This document shows, piece after piece, positions 48,949 through 57,352 of a stretch of 64,000 nt of DNA (its first letter is position 1; every line of letters starts with the position of its first letter). The translations under genes were made by a program, and so were the position numbers. The DNA comes from Lachancea mirantina (Eukaryota; Ascomycota; Saccharomycetes; Saccharomycetales; Saccharomycetaceae): the NCBI GenBank assembly GCA_900074745.1, contig LT598464.1, positions 745,467 to 809,466 on the forward strand, written 5' to 3'. The notes under the pieces were generated by a model. That model was not told the origin of the DNA and ran no database searches. It worked only from the letters and a program-made list of their open reading frames with translations.

Positions 48949-49590
48949 TTATTCCTTTGCAGTTGAATCATGAGTTTTGGTGCTGATTGCAGACACGCTA
49001 TATTCTCCGAAAGCATCATATGACCACCTCTTTTCGATATCCCTTTCTGCTTTCCGCCCTCTGTTCCTCTTTTTATAATAGCACCTTTTAATGAATTTGT
49101 GACTCTCTGCGCCCGCCCAAAAAATTAGGCTAAAGCTTAGCGCCAAACCCTACTCATAACCAATTCCCTTCTGAAGGAAGACCCTGTCATTAATGACTGG
49201 AATGTACACAACAGGAAAATCGGACAGAAACTCAAAAATGACGGACCAAAATAGAAATTTATTGCTCCAAATATCTCTGAACCATTGCGTATAAGGAGAT
49301 TCAGTTTCGGGGTGCATGTTGAAAAAGGATCTCCTGAGGTTCATGACCTCCCACGCGAGGAAAAGTGCGCACCAGGTCATCGTTGAGAAGCTCACAGCTC
49401 TCGCCCGGTACACTGCATTGCAACTCTCATTATACGAGGAATTGCAGTCTCCACCTAGATTTCCCCGACCTTTACCATATATGATCGCTGAACAACATCC
49501 CAAGCAGCACCCAGCCATCCATGTGCCATAAACTAACAAATCGACTATCATTTCCCGTGTGAATATTCCTGAAGCAGAATCATTGGGTTA
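48949..49590 (-). pseudogene. C-terminal remnant of ENA-type sodium P-type ATPase
   Basis: One minus-strand frame gives the last part of an Ena Na+/Li+ efflux ATPase: PNDSASGIFTREMIVDLLVY, GTWMAGCC, KGRGNLGGDCNSSYNESCNA, VYRARAVSFSTMTWCALFLA, WEVMNLRRSFFNMHPETESP, YTQWFRDIWSNKFLFWSVIF, VVYIPVINDRVFLQKGIGYE, stop, GLALSFSLIFWAGAESHKFI, and a basic tail. The stop (TAG at 49150-49152) replaces the conserved Trp of GYEWGLA, a single-base change. About 210 of roughly 1090 residues remain; the catalytic domains are missing. Upstream the frame meets a stop next to a diverged LTR core at 49613-49712. The good preservation of the rest suggests recent loss. Confidence 0.9.
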
Positions 49591-49612
49591 CATTATCTCT
49601 CTTTATACAACT

Positions 49613-49712
49613 TCTTAGCTTCCCGATGAGTCGGATTCGAACAATCTATTATGTCATTGTGATCACGTGCTGTCAAATGCTGACAACGCAATTCGACGAT
49701 ATTAATCCAGAG
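49613..49712 (-). repeat. diverged LTR-like remnant (copy F)
   Basis: CTTAGCTTCC, then AATCTATTATGTCATTGTGA, TCACGTG, and ACGCAATTCGACGATATT match TTTAGCTTCC, TTATTCTGTCATATCGATCA and GCAATTGGACGATATC of copy C in order. Minus-strand module: CACGTGATCACAATGACATA then ATAGATTG. Confidence 0.5.
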
Positions 49713-50089
49713 AAAAATCAATTCGTTATCTCAAAGTATCTAAGGAATCCACAAAAGCTCACAGCCGATGCTCAGATACCTTGTCAATAATGCAATTCAA
49801 CGAAATCGACCCTCGTAAATACTCGCATACACAATCAGGGCTGCGTCTTGAAGTAAGCACAGAGGCTTACAAATAATGCTCAATCTGATTTCCGATGAGA
49901 GCTGTTGCAATCGAAGATTCGGCTTGCACCAGGTTCAATTCTAAGCTTCGATTAGACAAGGGAAGCTTCGTTTTCTGTGCAGCAAACAATTTGAGGTTTT
50001 TCATAGTCACGTGATTATAATCTAGAAAGCAAGAAAACAAGTTTCAAGGGAGTATAAAACCTGGTAGTGAAGCAGATATTTGCAGACGC
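49713..50089. other. upstream region of the MFS gene
   Basis: Contains CACGTGATTATAATC at 50008-50022 with poor match to the module, and TATAAAA at 50053-50059. The TATA box lies only 31-37 bp before the first ATG of the MFS gene, which bears on its start. Confidence 0.45.
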
Positions 50090-51745
50090 ATGTCGGCATC
50101 ATCTTTACAAGAAAGCCGTAATGACCTCTCCACGGTAGGTCTATTGGCAGAGATGAGTGCAAATAGTAACGACAACAAGAAAAAAAATGAAGTATTCGTG
50201 GTTGAGGGCGAGGCTCTCAGCTCTGTCAGTCCGGGCGAATACGAAATGCATGACTCTGGATTCGAGGAGTTGTATCTGGAAAAGTCTCGGCTGATTTCAC
50301 GTGCTATCGATGAGATAGGATTCGGAAAATATCAGATTGGGCTGTTTGTGGTGGCGGGGTTCGGCTGGTTTAGCGACAACGCTTGGCCAGTTGCCACAAG
50401 TTTAATCCTGCCGCGATTGGCCGAAGTTGACGGAGTTCATCCGCCTGCTAAAGGTCAGACCCCGTTCATCACGCTAGCGCAAAACTTGGGGTTGCTTGCG
50501 GGGGCACTATTTTGGTCCTTGTCGTCGGATGTCATCGGTAGGAGATGGGCTTTCAACATCACTTTCCTGTGGACTGCGGTTTGGGCCATTGTTGCTGGCT
50601 CCTCGCCCAATTTTGCAGCCCTGGGAGTATTCGTGGCTCTTTGGAGCTTTGGTGTGGGTGGAAACCTGCCCGTCGACTCCGCGATTTTCATCGAGAGCCT
50701 GCCCTCCAAGTACAATTATCTGCTAACAGTGCTGAGTATATTTTGGGCATTTGGGCAAGTCGTGACAAACCTGATATCGTGGGGTTTGATCACCAACTAT
50801 TCTTGTGAAACCGATATTGTCCGGAAGAGTTGCAACTGGGGCTGGAGATATTTTCTTTTCACGATGGGCTGTTTCACCTTTTTGCTTTTCATGATACGCT
50901 TGAGTTTTCGCGTGTTTGAGTCGCCAAGATTTCACATGTCAAGAGGCGATGACGAAGCCGCCGTCGCCACGCTACATCGAATCGCTAAGATCAATGGGAA
51001 AGAAACTAGCATCACCCTTCAAGATTTGAAAGCTTTGGATGAGCAGTACCCGAGATCTTGGAACGCGGAAGTCAAAGACAATGGCCGTTTTTCCGAATGG
51101 CAGATCATCAAAAACTCAATGGAAAAGTACAACTTGGGGCATGTTAGAGCTGTGTTTTGCTCTAAAAAGCAAGCGCTGTCTTCCACGCTCGTGATATTTG
51201 TTTGGGCGGTAATTGGGCTTGCCTTTCCACTCTACAATGCATTTATTCCGACGTACCTCGCAGAAAGAGGCAACGCTAACGAACCGCTCAGCGTTGCTTT
51301 GACATACAGGAATACCCTGATCATAGCCGTGATGGGAATACCTGGCGCCATACTTGGCGCCATCTTCGTCGAAACCAAATTAGGAAGAAAAGGAAGTCTA
51401 GCGCTGTCCATGTTTGCGACCGGGGCGATCTTGTTCGGATCTACAACTGCTAAGACAAGCAATGCTAATTTGGGATGGAATTGTGGATTTAATATCGCCT
51501 CCAGTATCATGTATGGTGTGCTGTACGCCTATACTCCTGAAATATTCCCCACCAGAGTGAGGGGTACGGGTGTTGGTCTGGCCTCATCTGCTAATCGTGT
51601 TTTGGGGGTATTCGCGCCAATTATTGGTATGTACGCCAATTTGGCTACCTCAGCTCCAATTTTTGTTAGTGGGGCGCTTTTTTTATTAGCGGGAATAGTG
51701 TCAGTCTTTTTCCCTTATGAATCGAGAGGTAAAGCGACGTATTAA
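50090..51745 (+). CDS. MFS transporter, SV2/SVOP-like (organic ion or sugar porter type)
   Basis: A 551-residue 12-segment transporter with a long hydrophilic N-terminus (about 80 residues) before IGFGKYQIGLFVVAGFGWFS, a signature of SV2/SVOP-like fungal transporters. Loop 2-3 has SLSSDVIGRRWAF, segment 4-5 has FGVGGNLPVDSAIFIE, and the late loop has ETKLGRKGS; YTPEIFPTRVRGTGVGLASS near residues 480-500 is typical for this group. Substrate unknown. The first ATG (50090) is only 31-37 bp after TATAAAA at 50053, short for yeast, so the second Met (residue 22, 50153) could be the main start. Plasma membrane is likely. Intact. Confidence 0.88.
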   Translation: MSASSLQESRNDLSTVGLLAEMSANSNDNKKKNEVFVVEGEALSSVSPGEYEMHDSGFEELYLEKSRLISRAIDEIGFGKYQIGLFVVAGFGWFSDNAWPVATSLILPRLAEVDGVHPPAKGQTPFITLAQNLGLLAGALFWSLSSDVIGRRWAFNITFLWTAVWAIVAGSSPNFAALGVFVALWSFGVGGNLPVDSAIFIESLPSKYNYLLTVLSIFWAFGQVVTNLISWGLITNYSCETDIVRKSCNWGWRYFLFTMGCFTFLLFMIRLSFRVFESPRFHMSRGDDEAAVATLHRIAKINGKETSITLQDLKALDEQYPRSWNAEVKDNGRFSEWQIIKNSMEKYNLGHVRAVFCSKKQALSSTLVIFVWAVIGLAFPLYNAFIPTYLAERGNANEPLSVALTYRNTLIIAVMGIPGAILGAIFVETKLGRKGSLALSMFATGAILFGSTTAKTSNANLGWNCGFNIASSIMYGVLYAYTPEIFPTRVRGTGVGLASSANRVLGVFAPIIGMYANLATSAPIFVSGALFLLAGIVSVFFPYESRGKATY

Positions 51746-52267
51746 TGTAGGTGTAGAACTAATAAGAAAGCAATAATAGTGTTCTCTGAGTGTCTAGATC
51801 CAGTTTGGTTTCTATCCTTGGCAGACGAGGATTTAGGGAAGCCTGATTTCAAAGTAAAGTATAAAATCGTGAAAATTGGCTTGGGCATGATGAAACTTTT
51901 AATGGTGGGTCAAGCTGCACGATGTTAGCTCAGCAAATTGTCCAATTGTTGCTTCATGGTGCTGAGGAGAGCTTACGGAACGAAATATGGCTAAGCTGCA
52001 TTTTTCCGAGCGTATATCACGTGGCTATAGTGACAAAAAAGTGAACAAATCGATCAGATTCTTATCCAACTCATCAAAGACCGCAGGTGTCAAAACGATC
52101 ATAGGGATGACTATGTCCTCGGCACTCAACTTAACAGGGGTAATGCGTGATAAGCTTAAATGTCAAGATTTAAATTTAGGTGCAGGTATTACTTTTGCAG
52201 GTTTTACTTTTCATTTCAGCAGACAGTATGGCTTCTACATTCAAGCATTCGAGAGCCATTGTAAACT
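51746..52267. other. intergenic, 522 bp, convergent
   Basis: Holds a plus-oriented E-box module at 52018-52049. The open frame 51987-52274 covering it has no coding support. Confidence 0.4.
52018..52049 (+). repeat. E-box module copy, plus orientation
   Basis: CACGTGGCTATAGTGACAAA followed by AAAGTGAACAAA; matches the core as TGACAaAAaA. Confidence 0.4.
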
Positions 52268-53704
52268 TCAATGACCGAACGACGATATTTTTCCTACCCT
52301 CAGACGCTCTCCGTAAATAATCAAAACAACCATTGCTGCAAATCCAACTAAGAGCACTGCAGCAGATATGGTTGAAGTCCATCCGATTCCTATATCGTTT
52401 ATAGCCCGAAGGCAAGTTGCAGAGCCAATAGCGGAGGCAAAAAATCTAACCATATAATTACCACCAACGGCACCTCCTCCGATTTCATCTGTCTTTGAAT
52501 CGATGCAATAACTGTTGATTGTGGGGAAAATGTTCGTTTGACTGAGCCCATTGATAAACATGCTAATGACTGGAAGAGCAATGCCACCTTTCCTCTTTTC
52601 AATGGACCATCCATACGTGACTATCGACGCAGGGCTCAAGAATCCAAAGAAAATTAACGTAATCCTCAAACGATCTTCAGCTACCCTCCTTCCCCTCTTT
52701 TTGTAGCTTTTCCGTACCTGGTAGTCTGACAGCTTCCCACCCATCAAAGACCCCACAAAAAAGCCAGCACCAGGTGCCAGGTAAAAGAGACCGCCATAGA
52801 GGGGTAGGGTGATATCAAACCTTGGGTCTACAACATACCTGATGGGAGTCAAGAGGGAATACATGTTGTACATCAAAGCCATGGAAGAAATACCTGCCAG
52901 GATCAGTGAGGGGTATTTGAAGGAAAGTATGGGACGCGTAATTCCAAATGGGACGAAAATGAATTTTCTTCGCTTCTTTTTACCTTCAACAACCTCTTCG
53001 TTCTTATTGTATTCGCGGAGGGCAATAGCATGTTGGTTGTTGATCAGGGTCTCAGGTAGCAGTACATAGGCCAAGGCAAGAACTATTCCGCCTAGAATCG
53101 CCATGATAACAAATATAACCCTCCATGAAGTGTAAGTAACGATGATAGCTCCAAACGTGGGACCCAATGGTGGCCCGATTTGGCTGCCAGCTATGTTCCA
53201 GCCCATAGCGCCTCCTCTTTTTTCGGGCGGATAGATGTCGCCAATAATCTGAGCGCCAATCGAAAAAAAGGCCGTACCGAAAAACGCGGTGGTCGCTCGG
53301 AATATGAAAAACATGGCAAGGTTCTGCGAAAAGGCCACTAGAACCATGGAAACGACATAAAGGGACATGCAAATCAAAAAAGTGGGTTTGCGGCCATATG
53401 TGTCACTGAATGGAGCCCAAAAACAGGAAAGTCCCATACAGACGTTGTAGACCGCGTTGGAAACATTAATCACCGAGCCAGTAGTGTGAAATCGCTCTGC
53501 GATGGTGGTTACAGCAGGCAAAAATGCGAGACCGGCCATAGGCGTGAGAAAGCATGCCGCAGAACATATAATCACAATACCCTGCTTCCTTCGTTTGCTA
53601 AAATCTGGGGTAATATCGCTGTCCGAGGATGACCCTCCATCTAATGACGTCTCATCAAGTCTTTCAAGATTAACGTCCAGCTCTTTATCCACATCCTCAA
53701 CCAT
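52268..53704 (-). CDS. DHA1-type MFS drug:H+ antiporter
   Basis: A 478-residue MFS protein with 12 segments after a 38-residue acidic N-terminus. Motif A after segment 2 is WAPFSDTYGRKPTF; segment 4 carries FRATTAFFGTAFFSIGAQII and DIYPPEKRGGAMG; motif C of drug:H+ antiporters is clear in segment 5 (AGSQIGPPLGPTFGAIIVTY). A basic central loop (GKKKRRKF) separates the halves. S. cerevisiae relatives of this type (Qdr, Aqr1, Dtr1, Flr1) export drugs, polyamines or amino acids at the plasma membrane. It is divergent from the ketopantoate-reductase-like gene with 450 bp between starts, and forms the left edge of the 52-63 kb cluster. Export of a pathway product or toxin is possible. Confidence 0.9.
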   Translation of the reverse strand: MVEDVDKELDVNLERLDETSLDGGSSSDSDITPDFSKRRKQGIVIICSAACFLTPMAGLAFLPAVTTIAERFHTTGSVINVSNAVYNVCMGLSCFWAPFSDTYGRKPTFLICMSLYVVSMVLVAFSQNLAMFFIFRATTAFFGTAFFSIGAQIIGDIYPPEKRGGAMGWNIAGSQIGPPLGPTFGAIIVTYTSWRVIFVIMAILGGIVLALAYVLLPETLINNQHAIALREYNKNEEVVEGKKKRRKFIFVPFGITRPILSFKYPSLILAGISSMALMYNMYSLLTPIRYVVDPRFDITLPLYGGLFYLAPGAGFFVGSLMGGKLSDYQVRKSYKKRGRRVAEDRLRITLIFFGFLSPASIVTYGWSIEKRKGGIALPVISMFINGLSQTNIFPTINSYCIDSKTDEIGGGAVGGNYMVRFFASAIGSATCLRAINDIGIGWTSTISAAVLLVGFAAMVVLIIYGERLRVGKISSFGH

Positions 53705-54154
53705 GGCAAGACCTCTAGTTTAGTGCTGAATATGGCCGAATTGCATCTCGACGTTGGGAACGTGGGAGCTTCAAGTGCCTGCGCCAGGGATTCAAGTTCT
53801 TTTATGAGACGAAGCTCATGTTTTTGTCGGCTCTGGGGCCTTTCGGCAAAGACTCACTCATCAAAATTGTTTTTAGTGTCATTCGCGCTTACGCTAAGAC
53901 AATCGAAAAGGCATGCGGCGTATATCTCCGCCATTGCCGATCCTTCGACTTTGTATTGCAATATCAACTTGCCCAACCTTATCATCGTATCTTTCCGAAA
54001 AACAAAACTGAAGAAAGATAATTATCAACGATTAAAGCCAAAAAGCTTTGGACGAGCAGCCATATTAAGACGAGGACTCTCGGCAAGCAGCTCAAACGTG
54101 AGCAAAGCAATCCCATTTGTTTGCCAGTAAAGACAAGGACCACATCGAATTTTA
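53705..54154. other. divergent promoter region, 450 bp
   Basis: Shared upstream region of the DHA1 exporter and the reductase. The 135-codon frame over it starts with GTG and is not supported. Confidence 0.45.
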
Positions 54155-55177
54155 ATGCAAGGAAAACCTAATGTTCTGCTCGTGGGAGCAGGAGGAGTTG
54201 GAACCATTGTCGCTTACGGAATCGATTACGTCAGCAAGTCGAACTTATCAATCGTGGTGAGACGTGATTATGAAAAGGTAAAAGATGCAGGATACGCCAT
54301 TCAATCTGTTGATTATGGAAATATTGAGGGTTGGAAGCCTCAAAATATTTATCCCTCTGTCGAATCGGCTGCTGTTCCAGGCGTTACGTATGATTTCATT
54401 ATCCTAACAACCAAAAATCTGCCAGACATTGTAAAACTAGAGGAGCTCATCGAACCTGTGGTCACATCGGAAAAAACGGCCATCGTGCTAATGCAAAACG
54501 GGTTCGACCTCGGCCGCCCATTCATCAAAAAATATCCTAAAAATGTGATAATCTCGGGCGTATCGCACATTGGTTCACACAACTCTAATGGCGTCATCCA
54601 CCAAACACAGAAAGACAAATCACTCGTCAGTTATTTCGAAAATCCGAACCTCTCTCAAGATGTTCAGGAATCGAAGACACACGAATTCATTACTTTGTAC
54701 TCTAACAAGTGCAATAATTGTTCTTATTTCGCTGATGCCAAATGGTACAGATACAGAAAGCTTGTCTACAACGCTACCTTGAACACGGTCTGTGCTTTAA
54801 CTGGCGTCGACACCGGAAGACTTGATCTGGCAGGTGGTCTCGAATCTGTCTCCATTCCTGCAATGAAAGAAGTTATTGCCGTCGCTACGGCCGACGGCGT
54901 GGAGTTGCCTAAAGATGTAATCAATTCTGTGGTGCATTCTGATGATGGCGATTGGTTCGAGCCCTCTATGCGTGTTGATGTTAAAAAGGGAAATCCAATC
55001 GAACTTGAAGCCATTCTAGGAAATTTACTGCAGGTTGCGCGAGAGCTGAATGTAGAGGCACCTGTCTTAAATGTCCTTTACAATCTTCTAAAGGTCGTTC
55101 AGTTCCGTTTGAAAGAGGGCCAAGGCTTGATAACACTGCCAAAGGAACGTCCAATCTCTGATAAAATTTATAAGTAG
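54155..55177 (+). CDS. ketopantoate reductase-like (ApbA/PanE family) protein
   Basis: A 340-residue NAD(P)-dependent reductase of the ApbA/PanE family. The Rossmann motif GAGGVG is at residues 11-16, LTTKNLP at about 87, LMQNGFDLG at about 113 and the C-terminal helical domain holds RKLVYNATLNTVCALTG with the catalytic-type Lys202 and the substrate-region ELEAILGNLL near 285. PanE makes pantoate for CoA synthesis, but fungal genomes carry several divergent paralogs (for example YDL144C type) in which the substrate is unknown. In a cluster with permease, oxidase and racemase a different 2-oxo acid is plausible. ATG at 54155 is the only reasonable start. Confidence 0.9.
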   Translation: MQGKPNVLLVGAGGVGTIVAYGIDYVSKSNLSIVVRRDYEKVKDAGYAIQSVDYGNIEGWKPQNIYPSVESAAVPGVTYDFIILTTKNLPDIVKLEELIEPVVTSEKTAIVLMQNGFDLGRPFIKKYPKNVIISGVSHIGSHNSNGVIHQTQKDKSLVSYFENPNLSQDVQESKTHEFITLYSNKCNNCSYFADAKWYRYRKLVYNATLNTVCALTGVDTGRLDLAGGLESVSIPAMKEVIAVATADGVELPKDVINSVVHSDDGDWFEPSMRVDVKKGNPIELEAILGNLLQVARELNVEAPVLNVLYNLLKVVQFRLKEGQGLITLPKERPISDKIYK

Positions 55178-55490
55178 ATGACATAGGCTATCGACCATCC
55201 GCTCTTAGGAAAATGTAAACTTTCCGCAACTGCGGAAGCTACAGCAGTGATTAAAAAGCTTAAGTCTCTTCATCGAAAAAAATGTTAAAATAACAAGCTC
55301 AAGGCAAGATGCGTATCATGGTTAATACAAATTTTTGGAGACTGTCCCTCAATTTTTATATTCATTGTTGTTGCAGACGTTCATAGGCTGTGCGTTCAGC
55401 TCCTTCAGGGAGCTTCACTCACTGGAATAATAAAGCCTTTCGATGGCCCATTTATTGATTATCATCTATAAGAACTATTTCAACTGTTTA
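55178..55490. other. convergent intergenic, 313 bp
   Basis: 3' ends of the reductase and oxidase genes. GCAGACGTTCATAGG region shows no feature that I can support. Confidence 0.4.
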
Positions 55491-56915
55491 TCAAAGCTTG
55501 GGGCTTTCTTTGATTACCCAATCAGATTCAGTAGCCATGAGCTGATTGCACAATGCTCGGGGGTCATCTAGACCCCTGTTGATATGGTTAAGAGGGTCTC
55601 TTTTCCTGCCCCATGAGAAGAGATCTTTTAGGAACAAATCAGGACTCGCATCGACTATAAGATCGGCAATCACTTCGCCGATGCTCCCAAACATCATGAA
55701 AAGATGGCCCGAGTCACCAGCAATGGTAAATAGAGACTTTTCCGCGTAATGAGGTGAATATGAAATCAAAAAGTCGTTATCCTCGCTATCGGAATACCAA
55801 CAAAGCCGTGTTTTATCGATCCTTTTCACTTCAGGAATGTTGTCTGAAATGAACTGCTTGATTAGTTTAAGACCAAATAATGGCACATTAGTCTCAGAAA
55901 CTTCACTAAAAGCAGTTTTCACTGAGGAGTTAATGGATCCCATAGGATTGGTCCATTTCAGGCCTCTATACCCAATCTTCATATAACCATTGCGAACAGG
56001 AAACCCATAAAGGCCACCAATTCCCTTGTCCCTTACATCATATGTCCACGTAGGGAAGTTCTTCTCGCTGTATTTTTCAGCAATCTTAGGATTTGTGATC
56101 CTCATCAACGCTACCGTCCCAGCAGTAGCCTCAACTCTTTCAGCAGCCTCTGGTACAACTGCTGCGGTCCAAGGACCACAAGCCGTGACCACGAGTCTGG
56201 CAAAATGCTCTTGATCGTCTTTGGTTTTAATTCCGACACACTTTTTTTCGTTGGTATCCGACGAGCGCTCCACGAGCAAGCGATCAATTTCTCCCGGCCC
56301 GGGTCCAAAGTGAATGTGAAACGCGCCAGGGAAATTACTTAGACAAAGATGGAGGACCCACCTACAGCACTTGTCGGAAATTATCATTCCTCCGATGGTA
56401 TCCAACACGCCTTGAAGATTTTTACCTCTTGGTTTCATGTCGAAGGGGTCAATTGCAGAGGCCGGAAATCCCACTTTTTGGGCTTTCTGGACAGCATCAA
56501 CATCAGAGACACAAATTGCATCGGAATCGCTCATATTTTGAAGTGTCAGTTGCTCAAAAATTGGCAAAGTGGAGCGGCTCGTCAAATGGATATTTCCACT
56601 GTTCAGATAGATCGGCTCACCTCCCTCAAAGTCGCTTTCCTTAATCATTTCGTTCCATTTCAAGAAGGTCTTCCTGCTTTCAAGTGACATTTGCTGGTAG
56701 TGCGTTTCTTCTCCGTAAGCAGCACGAAAGATCTTGTTCATGTCTGAAGACGCACTGTCACAGCCTTGGAAATAGTCGTAACCTTTGCTAAGGTAGTCTC
56801 TCTTGTCGAAAATGTGGACATTGGTAAACCCTCTTTGCAAGAGAGCGTAAGCCGTGGAAAGACCCGAAACACCGGCACCGACGATTATTATAGGCTCGTT
56901 TTCTTGCAGCTGCAT
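55491..56915 (-). CDS. FAD-dependent amine/amino-acid oxidase (MSOX/fructosyl-amino-acid oxidase type)
   Basis: A 474-residue flavoprotein of the DAO/MSOX superfamily. The FAD motif VGAGVSGLSTA is at residues 12-22, followed by FDKRDY. The sequence CDSASSDMNKIFRAAYGEE is typical of the branch that contains fructosyl amino acid oxidases, saccharopine and L-pipecolate oxidases. Late motifs RLCWYSDSEDNDFLI and the flavin-contacting AGDSGHLFMMFGSIGEVIAD (near residue 400) fit that branch. It should oxidise a secondary amine (N-alkyl or N-glycated amino acid or cyclic imino acid) giving H2O2; which one is unknown. No clear peroxisomal tripeptide: the end is ESPKL, which resembles weak PTS1 (PKL). 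TATATAAA lies 78-85 bp before the ATG. Confidence 0.9.
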   Translation of the reverse strand: MQLQENEPIIIVGAGVSGLSTAYALLQRGFTNVHIFDKRDYLSKGYDYFQGCDSASSDMNKIFRAAYGEETHYQQMSLESRKTFLKWNEMIKESDFEGGEPIYLNSGNIHLTSRSTLPIFEQLTLQNMSDSDAICVSDVDAVQKAQKVGFPASAIDPFDMKPRGKNLQGVLDTIGGMIISDKCCRWVLHLCLSNFPGAFHIHFGPGPGEIDRLLVERSSDTNEKKCVGIKTKDDQEHFARLVVTACGPWTAAVVPEAAERVEATAGTVALMRITNPKIAEKYSEKNFPTWTYDVRDKGIGGLYGFPVRNGYMKIGYRGLKWTNPMGSINSSVKTAFSEVSETNVPLFGLKLIKQFISDNIPEVKRIDKTRLCWYSDSEDNDFLISYSPHYAEKSLFTIAGDSGHLFMMFGSIGEVIADLIVDASPDLFLKDLFSWGRKRDPLNHINRGLDDPRALCNQLMATESDWVIKESPKL

Positions 56916-57352
56916 GATCTATTGTTATACCACTTTAGGACTGAGCAGCGAAGTCATGCTGCGCTCTATGCCCATTTATGATTTCATGCGTCTTTATATA
57001 AACTCAAATGACTAGCGTTTGGTTTTTTGATCATATCTGTATTTTCTTATCAACGGCTAACATTAAACGGGAAATGGCATGAAAAGGTGAGTCGGATCAA
57101 GCCGACAGCGCTCATATGGGAATCTTCGAAAAGAAAGTTTCCGATATTCAAGGAAAAAAAGCTGATAACTGGCACAACCGAAGTAACCACTGCATAGGCC
57201 TAGCGTGGCCAGTTTGAAAGTTTGTTATTCAAAATTTGCGCCGTATCTGTCTCAGTCTTCCTCACCAGTTCGTATTCTTAGTCCTTGCTACCTCTTTAAG
57301 CATTATAAAACAACATCGAATATATATTTAGAATAGACGCCCCTTGGGGTCA
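56916..57352. other. intergenic, 437 bp
   Basis: Promoter of the oxidase and 3' end of the permease, both on the minus strand. Apart from the TATA box no feature is supported. Confidence 0.4.
56993..57000 (-). promoter_or_regulatory. TATA box of the FAD oxidase gene
   Basis: TATATAAA on the minus strand, 78-85 bp before the ATG at 56915. Confidence 0.6.

Noticed and set aside
53991-54003. CTTTCCGAAAAAC, resembling part of centromere element CDEIII, and the many CACGTG (CDEI-like) sites
   Set aside because: No CDEI at 80-170 bp with a very AT-rich spacer; the region is a divergent promoter. The E-boxes belong to the dispersed module.
53723-54130. 135-codon frame in the divergent promoter at 53.9 kb
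   Set aside because: Starts with GTG, overlaps the promoters of two real genes and has no recognisable domain.
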